From Bacteroidales bacterium (lineage in GTDB: Bacteria > Bacteroidota > Bacteroidia > Bacteroidales > UBA3824): a stretch of 41,890 nt of DNA. The stretch lies in the NCBI GenBank assembly GCA_017962175.1, contig JAGCVU010000193.1, positions 1 through 41,890 on the forward strand. Reading direction: 5' to 3'. Made by a program: the position numbers and the translations under genes. The notes beneath the pieces were generated by a model. The model was not told where the DNA came from. It was given only the letters and a program-made list of their open reading frames with translations, and searched no databases. Positions 8,907-16,922 of this stretch are shown here, piece after piece. The number at the start of each line of letters is the position of its first letter. Positions within the stretch are counted from its first letter, which is position 1.

Positions 8907-11867
8907 TTATAATAATTTTAACTTTAACGACATACCATAATAAAAGCGCGGAATATATGCACTCTCATAAAGTGAAGAATAAAGACCTGATTGAGAAGAC
9001 TTTACACGTCCGTTGTTAACAAAAAAATTGTTTGCATAAAACGTTACCGATGCACGATTTCCTATCTCTTTAGTAACAGAGATATTGGCAGAACAATAAA
9101 AGGAAATGTTGTCGGGATTAAACGTATAGCGGTAGTTAGACTTGGCCACAAGTTTAGCCAAATCATTGTAAAGTTGAGTGTCATTGTCTTTTGCAGCAGC
9201 AAATGCAGGATAAAACGGCAATGGCTCATTTGGATTTTCCCATGTGGAGTAATACTTTGGATACACCACAACATAGTTATCTTGCATATCCGAAGTGTAA
9301 GGCACTCCACCAAACAAGTCAGGCTCATCACTTGCAAAAGCAATATTTTCAGAATGTTGAGATATTGAACGTCTATAATAATACAGCGATGATTCAAACC
9401 TTATAGATACTATCATTCGTATTTTTGGTATATGAGTAGTAGTTGTAATATTTTGATTAACAGCGGCATTTATACTACCATTAGCAGCAGAAGCACTACT
9501 GCCATACGAAGTAGAATAGTTAGAACTACCCTCATACCAACCAATGTAGCGATATGGCGACCCATCAGACATATGTGTAGAAGTTGGCGAATATTTTATA
9601 ATATTGGTATTCAATCCTTTGTAATGATAATAATTGCCATCTACACGTATTTGGGTAAAAGCTGCCTTTATTTTGGCAAAATCAACAATCCACTCAACAC
9701 CATAACGTACTGTTTTAGAAGCGTTTGTATAAGCAATATTGGTATTTAGTGCTTTTTTTTCGGTATAATTCAATGTCTGAGGTTCAGAAACTCCAGAACG
9801 GTCGGCTACGGTAATTATGCCAGTTTCGTGGTCTACTGAATATATACGGTTTTCGGGGTCTATACCCGATTGTTCAACATCGGCAATAGATGTAGCACGA
9901 TATGTAAACGGAGTATATAAATATTCACTTGCATATGGATGCTCCACTACATTATAATAGGCCGAAATATTGATTTTAGTCTTAAGTATTTCTGCCTGAA
10001 TACCAATTTCGTTTTGAACAGAATACTGCCATTTTAAATTACTATTGTACAAAGCCTTAAACGGACGACTATAATATGTTGAGTAAGATTTACCGTCAGA
10101 CAATACCCCGGGAGCAAATACAAGTACATCGTAGTAATCTGGAGAAGGATAAAGCACCTCAAAAGATGGTAACTTTACACTTCTTCCTCTACCTACATAA
10201 ATGTTTAACATAGAAAAAGTGCGGTCAGCAACATTCCAAAAAGTATATTTAAAATTAGCCCGTGGACTGAAACTCGATACTGTGCCATATTCTGACTGAC
10301 TGATAATTGTATAATCATTTCTCACACCGAGAGTTAATTCCACCTTAGACCCATTATGTCCAGAATGTGAAATCCTATCTTCGGCGTATACCGACAAGTT
10401 ATGCATAAAAGGTAAACGATCGTAACGATATTCGCGCCACGATGGAGCCGTCATTATGTCATTGTAATAAGTGCCACGACCATTATTGCCGGTAGTGGAA
10501 TATTGCGCCCCAACAGATATTCGGTTGTCGGCAACAAAGATTTTTTTGTTGAGCACTGCCTTGGTTTTCACATCAAAACTCACAGGCTCTGAATTATTGA
10601 ATGATAACACACTCCAATAACCAACCGGACCCATAATAATTTGAGCATTAGGGTCTTGATTGTAATCTGCCGCCATATAATATCCTTCATCTACGGTATG
10701 AATATTGGCTTGTGATGATGGAGCATTTTTATTAACATTGGTTTCTGTAGTTTTATCAGACAAAGATGCAGCCACAGATAGATCAATATTAGTAAGCCAC
10801 GTTTTGTTAGCAAGATAGTCTATTTTGAAAAATGCTCTCACAAACTTGTCATTCACCTTAGTATAATCAGTAGAAAAAGCATCGGGGTCGTTTTCTGAAT
10901 TGTATCCGCCTACATTTGCACTTACAGAAGCATTAAGTAGCAACGGGGCACCCGACTTGGCAAAACTATTGAAATATCTGATATCAAAATTGTTACGGTT
11001 ATAAGCCGTATAGGGCGACACTAAATTGGTAAAAGACTTTGCATGCTCCACTGAAACATTAAACACACCGGAACGATGCCCAACGGTAAAACCCTTGTCT
11101 ACTGATATTTGTTTGGTATATGGGTTGGTTGACATGCTTATCTCTATGGGAGACTTGCCTTTTTTGGTATTGATTTTTACAACACCATTGCTCAAATCAC
11201 CGTATTCTACAGAAGGAATACCGGTTATCACCTCAACCGACTCAATATTTGATGTAGATATATTGCGAATAGCAGCACCTGCTGTCTCGTCTAAAACAGC
11301 ATTGTTGGATACACGCACACCATCTATCTCAATGGCAGTACCAAACGAAGAATTGCCACCCTCAGCAGTTCCTGCACGCAAAAGAATGCGACTATCGCTC
11401 GTTAGCGACGAATTGTGTGTTTTGCCACCCGGCAGAAGCGCTCCAATATCACCGGCATTTAGTATTTGACTGTGTTCTAATGTTTTGCGATCAATTGTAT
11501 ATGCAGAGGCTGTTTCTTCAGAATTCTTTTTTGCTGTTATAGTAACTTCGTTTAGTTTAAGACTCTCCTCATTTAACAACACAATCAATGGTACAGATCG
11601 TCTATTGATTTTAAATTCTTTTTTTTCGTAACCAAGACAAATCACTGTCACAATTAACTCTTCGTCAGGAACATTTTTGATAATGAATTTTCCACCCTCA
11701 TTGGTAATTGCCCAAAGCATATTATCGCCAACAACAACAGTAGCAAAAGCCAAAGGCGAATTATCCGACACAGATCTAACTTCGCCTTCAAGATTAAAAA
11801 ACTGAGCAAATACCTCATTACCAACAAACAAAGGCAACAGAATTGCCATCAATAGTCTACAATACAT
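8907..11867 (-). CDS. TonB-dependent outer-membrane receptor
   Basis: A 986-residue receptor. After a signal peptide (cleavage near FAQ, residue 22) comes a carboxypeptidase-regulatory-like beta-sandwich (about residues 26-105, GEVRSVSDNSPLAFATVVV). Next is a TonB plug (about 110-240, including IEIDGVRVSNNAV and IESVEVITGIPSVEYGDLSNGVV) and a large barrel ending RFYYGMSLKLKLL. This is the SusC-type N-terminal extension, but no SusD homologue is encoded here; a DUF4876 lipoprotein takes that place. It is the first gene of the six-gene operon running down to 3338. The substrate cannot be told from sequence. Confidence 0.9.
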   Translation of the reverse strand: MYCRLLMAILLPLFVGNEVFAQFFNLEGEVRSVSDNSPLAFATVVVGDNMLWAITNEGGKFIIKNVPDEELIVTVICLGYEKKEFKINRRSVPLIVLLNEESLKLNEVTITAKKNSEETASAYTIDRKTLEHSQILNAGDIGALLPGGKTHNSSLTSDSRILLRAGTAEGGNSSFGTAIEIDGVRVSNNAVLDETAGAAIRNISTSNIESVEVITGIPSVEYGDLSNGVVKINTKKGKSPIEISMSTNPYTKQISVDKGFTVGHRSGVFNVSVEHAKSFTNLVSPYTAYNRNNFDIRYFNSFAKSGAPLLLNASVSANVGGYNSENDPDAFSTDYTKVNDKFVRAFFKIDYLANKTWLTNIDLSVAASLSDKTTETNVNKNAPSSQANIHTVDEGYYMAADYNQDPNAQIIMGPVGYWSVLSFNNSEPVSFDVKTKAVLNKKIFVADNRISVGAQYSTTGNNGRGTYYNDIMTAPSWREYRYDRLPFMHNLSVYAEDRISHSGHNGSKVELTLGVRNDYTIISQSEYGTVSSFSPRANFKYTFWNVADRTFSMLNIYVGRGRSVKLPSFEVLYPSPDYYDVLVFAPGVLSDGKSYSTYYSRPFKALYNSNLKWQYSVQNEIGIQAEILKTKINISAYYNVVEHPYASEYLYTPFTYRATSIADVEQSGIDPENRIYSVDHETGIITVADRSGVSEPQTLNYTEKKALNTNIAYTNASKTVRYGVEWIVDFAKIKAAFTQIRVDGNYYHYKGLNTNIIKYSPTSTHMSDGSPYRYIGWYEGSSNYSTSYGSSASAANGSINAAVNQNITTTTHIPKIRMIVSIRFESSLYYYRRSISQHSENIAFASDEPDLFGGVPYTSDMQDNYVVVYPKYYSTWENPNEPLPFYPAFAAAKDNDTQLYNDLAKLVAKSNYRYTFNPDNISFYCSANISVTKEIGNRASVTFYANNFFVNNGRVKSSQSGLYSSLYESAYIPRFYYGMSLKLKLL

Positions 11868-11909
11868 TACAGCCTCTTTACAAATACAATTACCGCTTTT
11901 TTATGACGG

Positions 11910-11941
11910 CAAAATTATATTTGCAAAAAAAATAGGGCAAT
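11910..11941 (-). promoter_or_regulatory. Candidate promoter of the TonB/DUF4876/DUF6850/ABC operon
   Basis: On the minus strand an ATTG (11941-11938), a 20-nt spacer and TAATTTTG (11917-11910) match TTTG-N19-21-TAnnTTTG with one mismatch. Predicted start near 11903, giving a leader of about 36 nt. Confidence 0.55.
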
Positions 11942-11963
11942 CCCAAAAAGTAGGTATTTTGAA

Positions 11964-13418
11964 TTACAATTTAAGCAAACCTTTTAAGTAATAAATAGCC
12001 TCTCGCAATATCACCGAGCCGGAAATATATAGTGCACCCACATACAGTATGCACGTTGTCAAAATTTTAACCGCAAGTAGCGCATAAACATTTGTAAAAA
12101 AGTCCGCTGCTTGCCACGCCACAGAGATAGCTCCAGCCGTTGCCAATAAATAAGGTGCAATATTTTTGAATACCTGAAATGTAGAAATGTTAATATAACG
12201 TTTTGTAACAATGTGTATTACAATCAAAAACAATAAGTTTACCGAAACGTAGCCAATGGCAATACATTCAAGTGCTTGGCTAATGGTGAAAAATAAAGTT
12301 GCAATCTGTGCCACACATCTGCAAATAGTTATCCACATAAGAGAACCGGATTGTCCCGCTGACAATAACTGTTTGTTGTATAAATGATAGGTGGAATAAA
12401 ATGCAGCCCAAACGCACAAAATCTGCAATACAGCCACCGACGGAATCCATTTATCGCCAATGGCTAAAGGAATAATTTCGGGAGCAACAAATCCGAATCC
12501 AAACATACAGGGAAACGACACAAACACGCAAAAACGCATCAACTTGTTGAAAACCAAAGTTTTCTCATTCTCTGCGGCTTTTACCAAAACAGGCTGAGCC
12601 ACGCCTTCCAAAGCATTAGATATAGTCTGCTGCCCCAAGTTTGTCCATTTCGCACCCTGAGCGTAGATTCCAACTTGATATTTGTTGTAAGATTTACCGA
12701 TTATGAAAGTGAAAAGATTGTCGCCAATTGATGTAAAAATATTGGAAATCAACAACTTGATACTAAACGGCAGCATCTCCAAAACCGGTTTGAACGAAAA
12801 CTTAAAACTGGGTCGCCAACCGCTGTAAAACCACAGAAACATCATATTTACAACAACATAGCAAACACTCTGCGCGGCAATACCCCAATATGCAAAACCA
12901 TTGATTGCAAGTGTTAAACCAAGACTACCCGAAATAACCACTGCCATAAAGGTAGATTTAGCTAAATCTTTGTTTCTAAGACTATTAGTAAGTAATGCAC
13001 TTGGCACAGTGCTTAAACTTGCAGCCAAAACGCCGAGAAACTGAAAACGTCCCAAGGCTGTAAGATTGGGTTCGTTTAAAAAATCTGCCAGCAACGGCAC
13101 AACAAAAAAGAAAATGATATAAAGCGAAAGTCCAACAAGAAAACTCGTCCAAAAAACCGAGTTGTAATCATCGTAACTTGCATTTTTTCTATTTATTAAC
13201 GCCACACGAAAACCACCCTCTTGAATCAAAAACGAAAGAGCGATAAACACGGCAAGCAAATTGGCCATACCATAATCGTCTTCGCTAAGAATGCGGGCAA
13301 GAAACACACCGAACATCAAGTTCAAAAACTGCTGAACCACACTGCCAATACCGCTCCAGAATAGTCCGTCGGCAGTTTTCTTTTTCAAGTTTTCAGAATT
13401 TGGTGTTGTGTCGGGCAT
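11964..13418 (-). CDS. Polysaccharide flippase (MOP/Wzx-like, lipopolysaccharide biosynthesis)
   Basis: A 484-residue protein with about twelve to fourteen membrane spans and the family opening KKKTADGLFWSGIGSVVQQF followed by ARILSEDDYGMANL. Both are characteristic of polysaccharide-synthesis MOP flippases (WzxC-like) that move lipid-linked glycans across the inner membrane. The longer open frame starts at 13445, but the minus-strand -7 element at 13434-13441 puts the transcription start near 13427, so I chose MPDTTPNSENL at 13418. No glycosyltransferases are adjacent; the nearest related functions are the two GtrA proteins. Its glycan is unknown. Confidence 0.85.
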   Translation of the reverse strand: MPDTTPNSENLKKKTADGLFWSGIGSVVQQFLNLMFGVFLARILSEDDYGMANLLAVFIALSFLIQEGGFRVALINRKNASYDDYNSVFWTSFLVGLSLYIIFFFVVPLLADFLNEPNLTALGRFQFLGVLAASLSTVPSALLTNSLRNKDLAKSTFMAVVISGSLGLTLAINGFAYWGIAAQSVCYVVVNMMFLWFYSGWRPSFKFSFKPVLEMLPFSIKLLISNIFTSIGDNLFTFIIGKSYNKYQVGIYAQGAKWTNLGQQTISNALEGVAQPVLVKAAENEKTLVFNKLMRFCVFVSFPCMFGFGFVAPEIIPLAIGDKWIPSVAVLQILCVWAAFYSTYHLYNKQLLSAGQSGSLMWITICRCVAQIATLFFTISQALECIAIGYVSVNLLFLIVIHIVTKRYINISTFQVFKNIAPYLLATAGAISVAWQAADFFTNVYALLAVKILTTCILYVGALYISGSVILREAIYYLKGLLKL

Positions 13419-13429
13419 ACTCAATATTT

Positions 13430-13460
13430 TTTGCAAAGATAACAAAAATCACTACCTTTG
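13430..13460 (+). promoter_or_regulatory. Promoter of the small lipoprotein/gtrA pair
   Basis: TTTG (13430-13433), a 19-nt spacer and TACCTTTG (13453-13460) match the Bacteroidota consensus exactly. The start would be near 13467, which favours translation from 13487 over the ATG at 13469. Confidence 0.75.
13434..13441 (-). promoter_or_regulatory. Overlapping divergent -7 element for the flippase
   Basis: TATCTTTG on the minus strand directly abuts the TTTG of the plus promoter, so the two divergent promoters interlock and may interfere with each other. It decides the flippase start at 13418. Confidence 0.55.
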
Positions 13461-13486
13461 CCACCAAAATGAACAAAATAAGACAT

Positions 13487-13993
13487 ATGAAACTACACCT
13501 TATATTAATATACACAATTTCTGCTCTAATTTTGACAGGATGCGCCAAACCACAACCTAAACAGATTATTTGCAACAACATAAACTTCTCATTTACAGGT
13601 TTTGAGGATATGCAAATAACTTCAAACGACAGCGAAATTTTCAACTGTTTCAACGATAATTTCGGTGTGTGCATCCACCTTACCGATGCTGAAGGAATCA
13701 ACAACATCGACAGCTTGATGCTTATCACATACAAACAAAAAACTCAAAACATTGCATTAGACAGTCAAACAAAAATAGATAATAGCAACCTTAAAAAATT
13801 CGACAACGCTACCCTCACAGGTTTTACTGTGGATGGCAATTCAAACAACCGCGGTGTCAATTGGCTTTTTGTAACGGCTCGTGCCAAAAAAGCCCCGATG
13901 GTATATTTTATTGTAATATCTTACACCAACGATGTAGACCAACAAGAAACCGAGATGGTGCTCAACTCGCTTCAATGCAGCGCAGAAGAATAA
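13487..13993 (+). CDS. Small lipoprotein, function unknown
   Basis: A 168-residue protein with a clear lipoprotein signal: MKLHLILIY, a hydrophobic core, and lipobox LTGC with Cys19. The mature part is a single soluble domain of about 150 residues with no recognised motif (it includes NFSFTGFEDMQITSNDSEIF and an end rich in beta strands, MVYFIVISYTNDVDQQETEMVLNSLQ). The tail resembles small stress-type or PsbP-like folds, but I would not assign one. The start at 13487 is preferred over 13469 because of the promoter position and the signal-peptide shape. The gtrA gene follows after 7 bp, so the two are co-transcribed. Confidence 0.75.
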   Translation: MKLHLILIYTISALILTGCAKPQPKQIICNNINFSFTGFEDMQITSNDSEIFNCFNDNFGVCIHLTDAEGINNIDSLMLITYKQKTQNIALDSQTKIDNSNLKKFDNATLTGFTVDGNSNNRGVNWLFVTARAKKAPMVYFIVISYTNDVDQQETEMVLNSLQCSAEE

Positions 13994-14000
13994 CTAAAAA

Positions 14001-14459
14001 ATGGAGAAACTTAGAGAGATAATCGCAAATCACGACCTTAAAACGCTGTTTCAAAAATACCGTCAGGTGGTATTCTACGTTATTTTCGGCTGTGTAAGCA
14101 CATTGGTAAACATTATAGCGTTTTGGATAATCAATTCACTTTTTGGTGTAAACTACAAGTTAGCCAACGTGTTGAGTTGGGTAATTGCCGTTTTTTGCGC
14201 CTACATCACTAATAAGATTTGGGTGTTTGAAAGCCGTGGCAAAACCGGCAAAGAAAACGTATTTGAAGCCTCTAAATTCTTCTTTTTCAGACTAATAACT
14301 CTCGGTGTGGATATGCTCTGTATGTACACCTTTATCGAAAAACTTGGAATTTTAGAAATAGTGTCTAAAATTATTACCAACGCAATTGTGGTGGTGGCTA
14401 ACTATCTGTTTAGCAAATTGATAATATTCCGTAAAAAGAAAATAGAACAGGAATCTTAA
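14001..14459 (+). CDS. GtrA family membrane protein
   Basis: A 152-residue protein with four membrane spans (about residues 22-42, 50-68, 90-108 and 118-140). It has the GtrA signatures VVFYVIFGCVSTLVNIIAFW, NVLSWVIAVFCAYITNKIWVF and KIITNAIVVVANYLFSKLIIFR. GtrA-like proteins are thought to help move polyprenyl-phosphate-linked sugars across the inner membrane for cell-surface glycosylation. The usual partner glycosyltransferase is not adjacent. A second GtrA lies 900 bp downstream on the same strand. The family is sure; the lipid-linked sugar is unknown. Confidence 0.88.
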   Translation: MEKLREIIANHDLKTLFQKYRQVVFYVIFGCVSTLVNIIAFWIINSLFGVNYKLANVLSWVIAVFCAYITNKIWVFESRGKTGKENVFEASKFFFFRLITLGVDMLCMYTFIEKLGILEIVSKIITNAIVVVANYLFSKLIIFRKKKIEQES

Positions 14460-14473
14460 TTATACAAAAAAAA

Positions 14474-14499
14474 TAGAGACGCGCCATGGCACGTCTCTA
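14474..14499 (-). terminator. Palindromic hairpin terminator between gtrA and the SlyD-like gene
   Basis: A 26-nt near-perfect palindrome with an 8-bp outer stem (TAGAGACG/CGTCTCTA), one C-A mismatch and inner GCCATGGC. On the minus strand it is followed by eight T (14473-14466), making an intrinsic terminator for the SlyD-like gene. The palindrome also looks like a dispersed GAGACGYGCCATGGC-type repeat unit. Confidence 0.75.
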
Positions 14500-14519
14500 C
14501 AATATGGTGCGATAAAAAA

Positions 14520-15122
14520 TTATTCGTCGTGATGATGACCGCAGTGACCTGTGTTGTGACAGCACTCGTGGTTAGGGTCGCCGTTATGCTCGCAGTGTTC
14601 GTGGTCGCCGTGTTCGTGGCAATGTCCGTGACCGCAGCATTGTCCTTCGTGATGAACATGACCATGCTCAATTTCCTCTTCCGAAGCATCGCGGATAGTT
14701 TTTACAACTCCCTCAAAATAAAGGTCTTTGCCAGCCATCGGGTGGTTGAAATCCATCTTGATTTTATCAGCGCCCACCTCTTTGATAGTACCTTGTAGGT
14801 GGTTTCCGTGATTGTCTTGCATAGGAAGAGTGTTGCCCACTTCCAAATATTTTTCTGAAACTGCGGCAAAAGCGCTGCGAGGAATGCTTACAACCATTTG
14901 AGCGTTGTATTCACCGTAGCCCTCGGCAGGCGAAAGATGGAAAGCGTACTTGTCGCCTTCGGTAAGACCGTCGAGATAAGATTCAAACTTTTCGAGGAGC
15001 ATACCGCGTCCAAAAAGAAACTCCAAAGGACGGTCGTCGGTTGCCTGATCCACCACAGGTCCACCCTGCTCGGTTGTTAGCGAGTAAGTAATCGCTACAA
15101 CTTTGTTTTTAGATATTTTCAT
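14520..15122 (-). CDS. slyD: SlyD-like FKBP-type peptidyl-prolyl isomerase with His/Cys-rich tail
   Basis: A 200-residue cytoplasmic prolyl isomerase and chaperone. The split FKBP core is visible (ITYSLTTEQGGPVVDQATDDRPLEFLFGRGMLLEKFESYLDGLTEGD, then PAEGYGEYN and FNHPMAGKDLYFEGVV), with the insert-in-flap domain at about residues 75-125. The last 50 residues hold roughly 18 His and 6 Cys (HGHVHHEGQCCGHGHCHEHGDHEHC-like pattern), the nickel/zinc-binding tail known for SlyD. Family members fold proteins and serve as metal reservoirs for hydrogenase or urease maturation; no such enzyme is in this window. It converges on gtrA, with a terminator in between. Confidence 0.9.
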   Translation of the reverse strand: MKISKNKVVAITYSLTTEQGGPVVDQATDDRPLEFLFGRGMLLEKFESYLDGLTEGDKYAFHLSPAEGYGEYNAQMVVSIPRSAFAAVSEKYLEVGNTLPMQDNHGNHLQGTIKEVGADKIKMDFNHPMAGKDLYFEGVVKTIRDASEEEIEHGHVHHEGQCCGHGHCHEHGDHEHCEHNGDPNHECCHNTGHCGHHHDE

Positions 15123-15147
15123 CTTGATAAATTCGTTAAATTTCCGC

Positions 15148-15155
15148 CAAAATTA
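15148..15155 (-). promoter_or_regulatory. Candidate -7 element of the SlyD-like gene
   Basis: TAATTTTG on the minus strand matches TAnnTTTG and lies 26 nt upstream of the ATG at 15122. No good -33 partner was found. Confidence 0.4.
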
Positions 15156-15204
15156 TAAAAAAATCGCCGTCAGAAAAAATTTTTTGCCAAAACGCCGATT
15201 ATTT

Positions 15205-15234
15205 TTTGAATATACCCAAAAATTAGTACATTTG
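15205..15234 (+). promoter_or_regulatory. Promoter of tRNA-Arg
   Basis: TTTG (15205-15208), an 18-nt spacer and TACATTTG (15227-15234) fit the Bacteroidota promoter. The predicted start near 15241 is 6 nt before the mature tRNA. Confidence 0.65.
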
Positions 15235-15246
15235 CACCGCAAAAAC

Positions 15247-15318
15247 GGCTGAGTAGTTCAATGGATAGAACGTCGGTTTCCTAAACCGTAAATTTGGGTT
15301 CGATTCCCAGCTCGGCTA
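15247..15318 (+). tRNA. tRNA-Arg (anticodon CCU)
   Basis: The full cloverleaf can be drawn. Acceptor GGCTGAG pairs with CTCGGCT (two G-U pairs), the D arm is GTTC/GAAC with A20 in the loop, the anticodon loop is TTCCTAA with CCT at 15280-15282, and the T arm is TTGGG-TTCGATT-CCCAG. The discriminator is A at 15318. The 3' CCA is not encoded. It reads AGG arginine codons. The anticodon stem has a U-U mismatch at its base. Confidence 0.95.
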
Positions 15319-15329
15319 CTTTTTTAACC

Positions 15330-15370
15330 CGATTTTGGAGGAAGATATTTCTGCAAAATCGTTTTTTTTT
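15330..15370 (+). terminator. tRNA terminator directly before the second gtrA start
   Basis: A perfect 8-bp stem, CGATTTTG (15330-15337) with CAAAATCG (15354-15361), encloses a 16-nt loop that can pair further, followed by nine T (15362-15370). The gtrA ATG at 15377 begins 7 nt after the T run. Confidence 0.75.
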
Positions 15371-15376
15371 ATAAAT

Positions 15377-15895
15377 ATGGAAAATACTGAAAACTCACCC
15401 AAATCATTCAAAATCAAAGATATATTTGTAGGCAAAACCGAAAATTCTGCCATTCAGATGGCCCGCAACGTTATTGTAGAAGCCACAAGGATAGGATTAA
15501 ACCTCTTTTTGCTGTGGCTGTCGTTTGATATTATTGCCGGCAAAGGCGAATATTTTGTAACGCTGTTTGGCAAAGAGACCAATATCATCTTGTCGGTATG
15601 CACGGTAATAGCCTCAATGCTCTCAGGCATAGCCAATTACATTTTCAGCACAATATGGGTATTCCATAAACGTCAGAAAAACAACAATATAGGTCGTTTT
15701 ATTGTTTTTACAATAATAGGTGCGTGCGGATTAGGTATCAACGTATTAATTACCAACCTTTTAACCGATCAATACGGTCTGCATTACCTCGTTAGCAACA
15801 TCATAGCGCAGGCAGTGGCGTTTTTGTTCAACTTCTTTATGCGTAAATACATTGTTTACGGCATAATGAGCAGGAAATCAATGCATAATGCATAA
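15377..15895 (+). CDS. GtrA family membrane protein (second copy)
   Basis: A 172-residue protein with a soluble N-terminal segment of about 35 residues and four membrane spans. It has GtrA hallmarks IASMLSGIANYIFSTIWVFHKR and NIIAQAVAFLFNFFMRKYIVY. An earlier in-frame ATG at 15335 lies inside the tRNA terminator stem, so MENTENSPKSF at 15377 is the better start. The last codons (ATG CAT AAT GCA TAA) are already part of the heptad repeat that separates it from the methionine aminopeptidase gene. It is only distantly similar to the gtrA at 14001. The likely role is help in flipping a lipid-linked sugar; the partner enzyme is not nearby. Confidence 0.85.
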   Translation: MENTENSPKSFKIKDIFVGKTENSAIQMARNVIVEATRIGLNLFLLWLSFDIIAGKGEYFVTLFGKETNIILSVCTVIASMLSGIANYIFSTIWVFHKRQKNNNIGRFIVFTIIGACGLGINVLITNLLTDQYGLHYLVSNIIAQAVAFLFNFFMRKYIVYGIMSRKSMHNA

Positions 15896-15948
15896 TGCAT
15901 AATGCATAATAACCCTGATTATGAATTATGAATTATGAATTATGCATT
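15880..15948. repeat. 69-nt heptad-repeat hairpin between gtrA and map
   Basis: The left arm (15880-15910) is four AATGCAT units plus AAT and the loop is AACCCTG (15911-15917). The right arm (15918-15948) is the mirror image built of three ATTATGA and one ATTATGC unit. The arms pair at 28 of 31 positions. The stop codons of both flanking convergent genes fall in the first units of each arm. It may act as a bidirectional terminator or RNA end stabiliser. Confidence 0.85.
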
Positions 15949-16813
15949 AATAAGTTAATATTTCCAATCCGTTGTCGGTCATAACAAAAGTATGTTCCCA
16001 CTGAGCGGAAGGAAGTTCGTCTTCTGAAACCACTGTCCAACCGTCTTCCTCGTCAACAAACACGTGCCAATCGCCCATATTGATCATAGGTTCTATGGTG
16101 AACACCATTCCGGGAACGAGAAGCATACCTGTGCCCTTCTTTCCAAAATGCTCAACCTCAGGCTCTTCGTGGAATTTTAATCCTACACCGTGTCCACAGA
16201 GGTCGCGAACCACTGTGTAACCGTTGCGATGTGCGTGAGTTTGAATTGCGTTGCCTATGTCGCCCACAAAAGAGAACGGTGTAGCAGCCTTCATACCCTC
16301 TTCCAAGCACTCTTTGGCCACGCGCACAAGACGTTCTTTTTCGGGAGTGGTTTTGCCAATGATAAACATACGCGAAGCATCAGCAAAATATCCTTTGTAA
16401 ATAGTTGTAACATCCACATTTACAATGTCGCCCTCTTGCAAAACCACATCGTCGGAAGGAATACCGTGACAAACCTCCTCGTTGATTGATACACAGCAAC
16501 TTTTGGGAAATCCATTGTAACCAAGATCAGCGGGAGTAGCATCGTGGGCAATTGTAAAATCGTAAACAAGTTTGTCTATCTCGTTGGTAGTCATACCCTC
16601 ACGGATAGTCTCCTGCACCTTGTCCAAAAGTGCGGTATTGATAACACCGCTCTGACGCACGCCCTCAATCTGTCCGGGCGTAAGAATTAAACCACGGCGG
16701 GGAACAAGTTTACCCTTATCCTGCCAATACATTATCTTTCTGTCGAGTTCGGTAGGCTCTTGACCCTTGGGCAACAGCCAATTTTTCTTATGCTTTTTGT
16801 TAAAAAATCCCAT
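15947..16813 (-). CDS. map: Methionine aminopeptidase, type I
   Basis: A 288-residue M24 metallopeptidase that removes the initiator Met from new proteins. Metal-ligand motifs are visible: NVDVTTIYKGYFADASRMF (both Asp ligands), GHGVGLKFHEEPEV (His ligand) and FTIEPM (Glu), plus the final Glu in the QWEHTF segment. The substrate-binding YNGFPKSCCVSINEEVCHGIP is intact. An N-terminal extension of about 40 residues, rich in Lys/Trp (GFFNKKHKKNWLLPKGQ), precedes the catalytic core. An upstream ATG at 16834 lies before the predicted transcription start, so 16813 was chosen. In Bacteroidota another map copy usually sits in the ribosomal-protein operon, so this may be a second enzyme. Confidence 0.93.
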   Translation of the reverse strand: MGFFNKKHKKNWLLPKGQEPTELDRKIMYWQDKGKLVPRRGLILTPGQIEGVRQSGVINTALLDKVQETIREGMTTNEIDKLVYDFTIAHDATPADLGYNGFPKSCCVSINEEVCHGIPSDDVVLQEGDIVNVDVTTIYKGYFADASRMFIIGKTTPEKERLVRVAKECLEEGMKAATPFSFVGDIGNAIQTHAHRNGYTVVRDLCGHGVGLKFHEEPEVEHFGKKGTGMLLVPGMVFTIEPMINMGDWHVFVDEEDGWTVVSEDELPSAQWEHTFVMTDNGLEILTY

Positions 16814-16838
16814 TGCAAAAATATTTTTTTTCAAGTCG

Positions 16839-16846
16839 CAAAGATA
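16839..16846 (-). promoter_or_regulatory. Candidate -7 element of map
   Basis: TATCTTTG on the minus strand, start predicted near 16832, leader about 19 nt to the ATG at 16813. It argues against the start at 16834. Confidence 0.5.
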
Positions 16847-16922
16847 ATTAAAAAAAAATCAAACAATCACCATTATTTATGGTTTTTTTTCGTATATTTA
16901 TAAACTGAAAAAACAAACGACA

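Noticed and set aside
15880..15948. CRISPR array
   Set aside because: Units are 7 nt with no spacers and no cas genes nearby.
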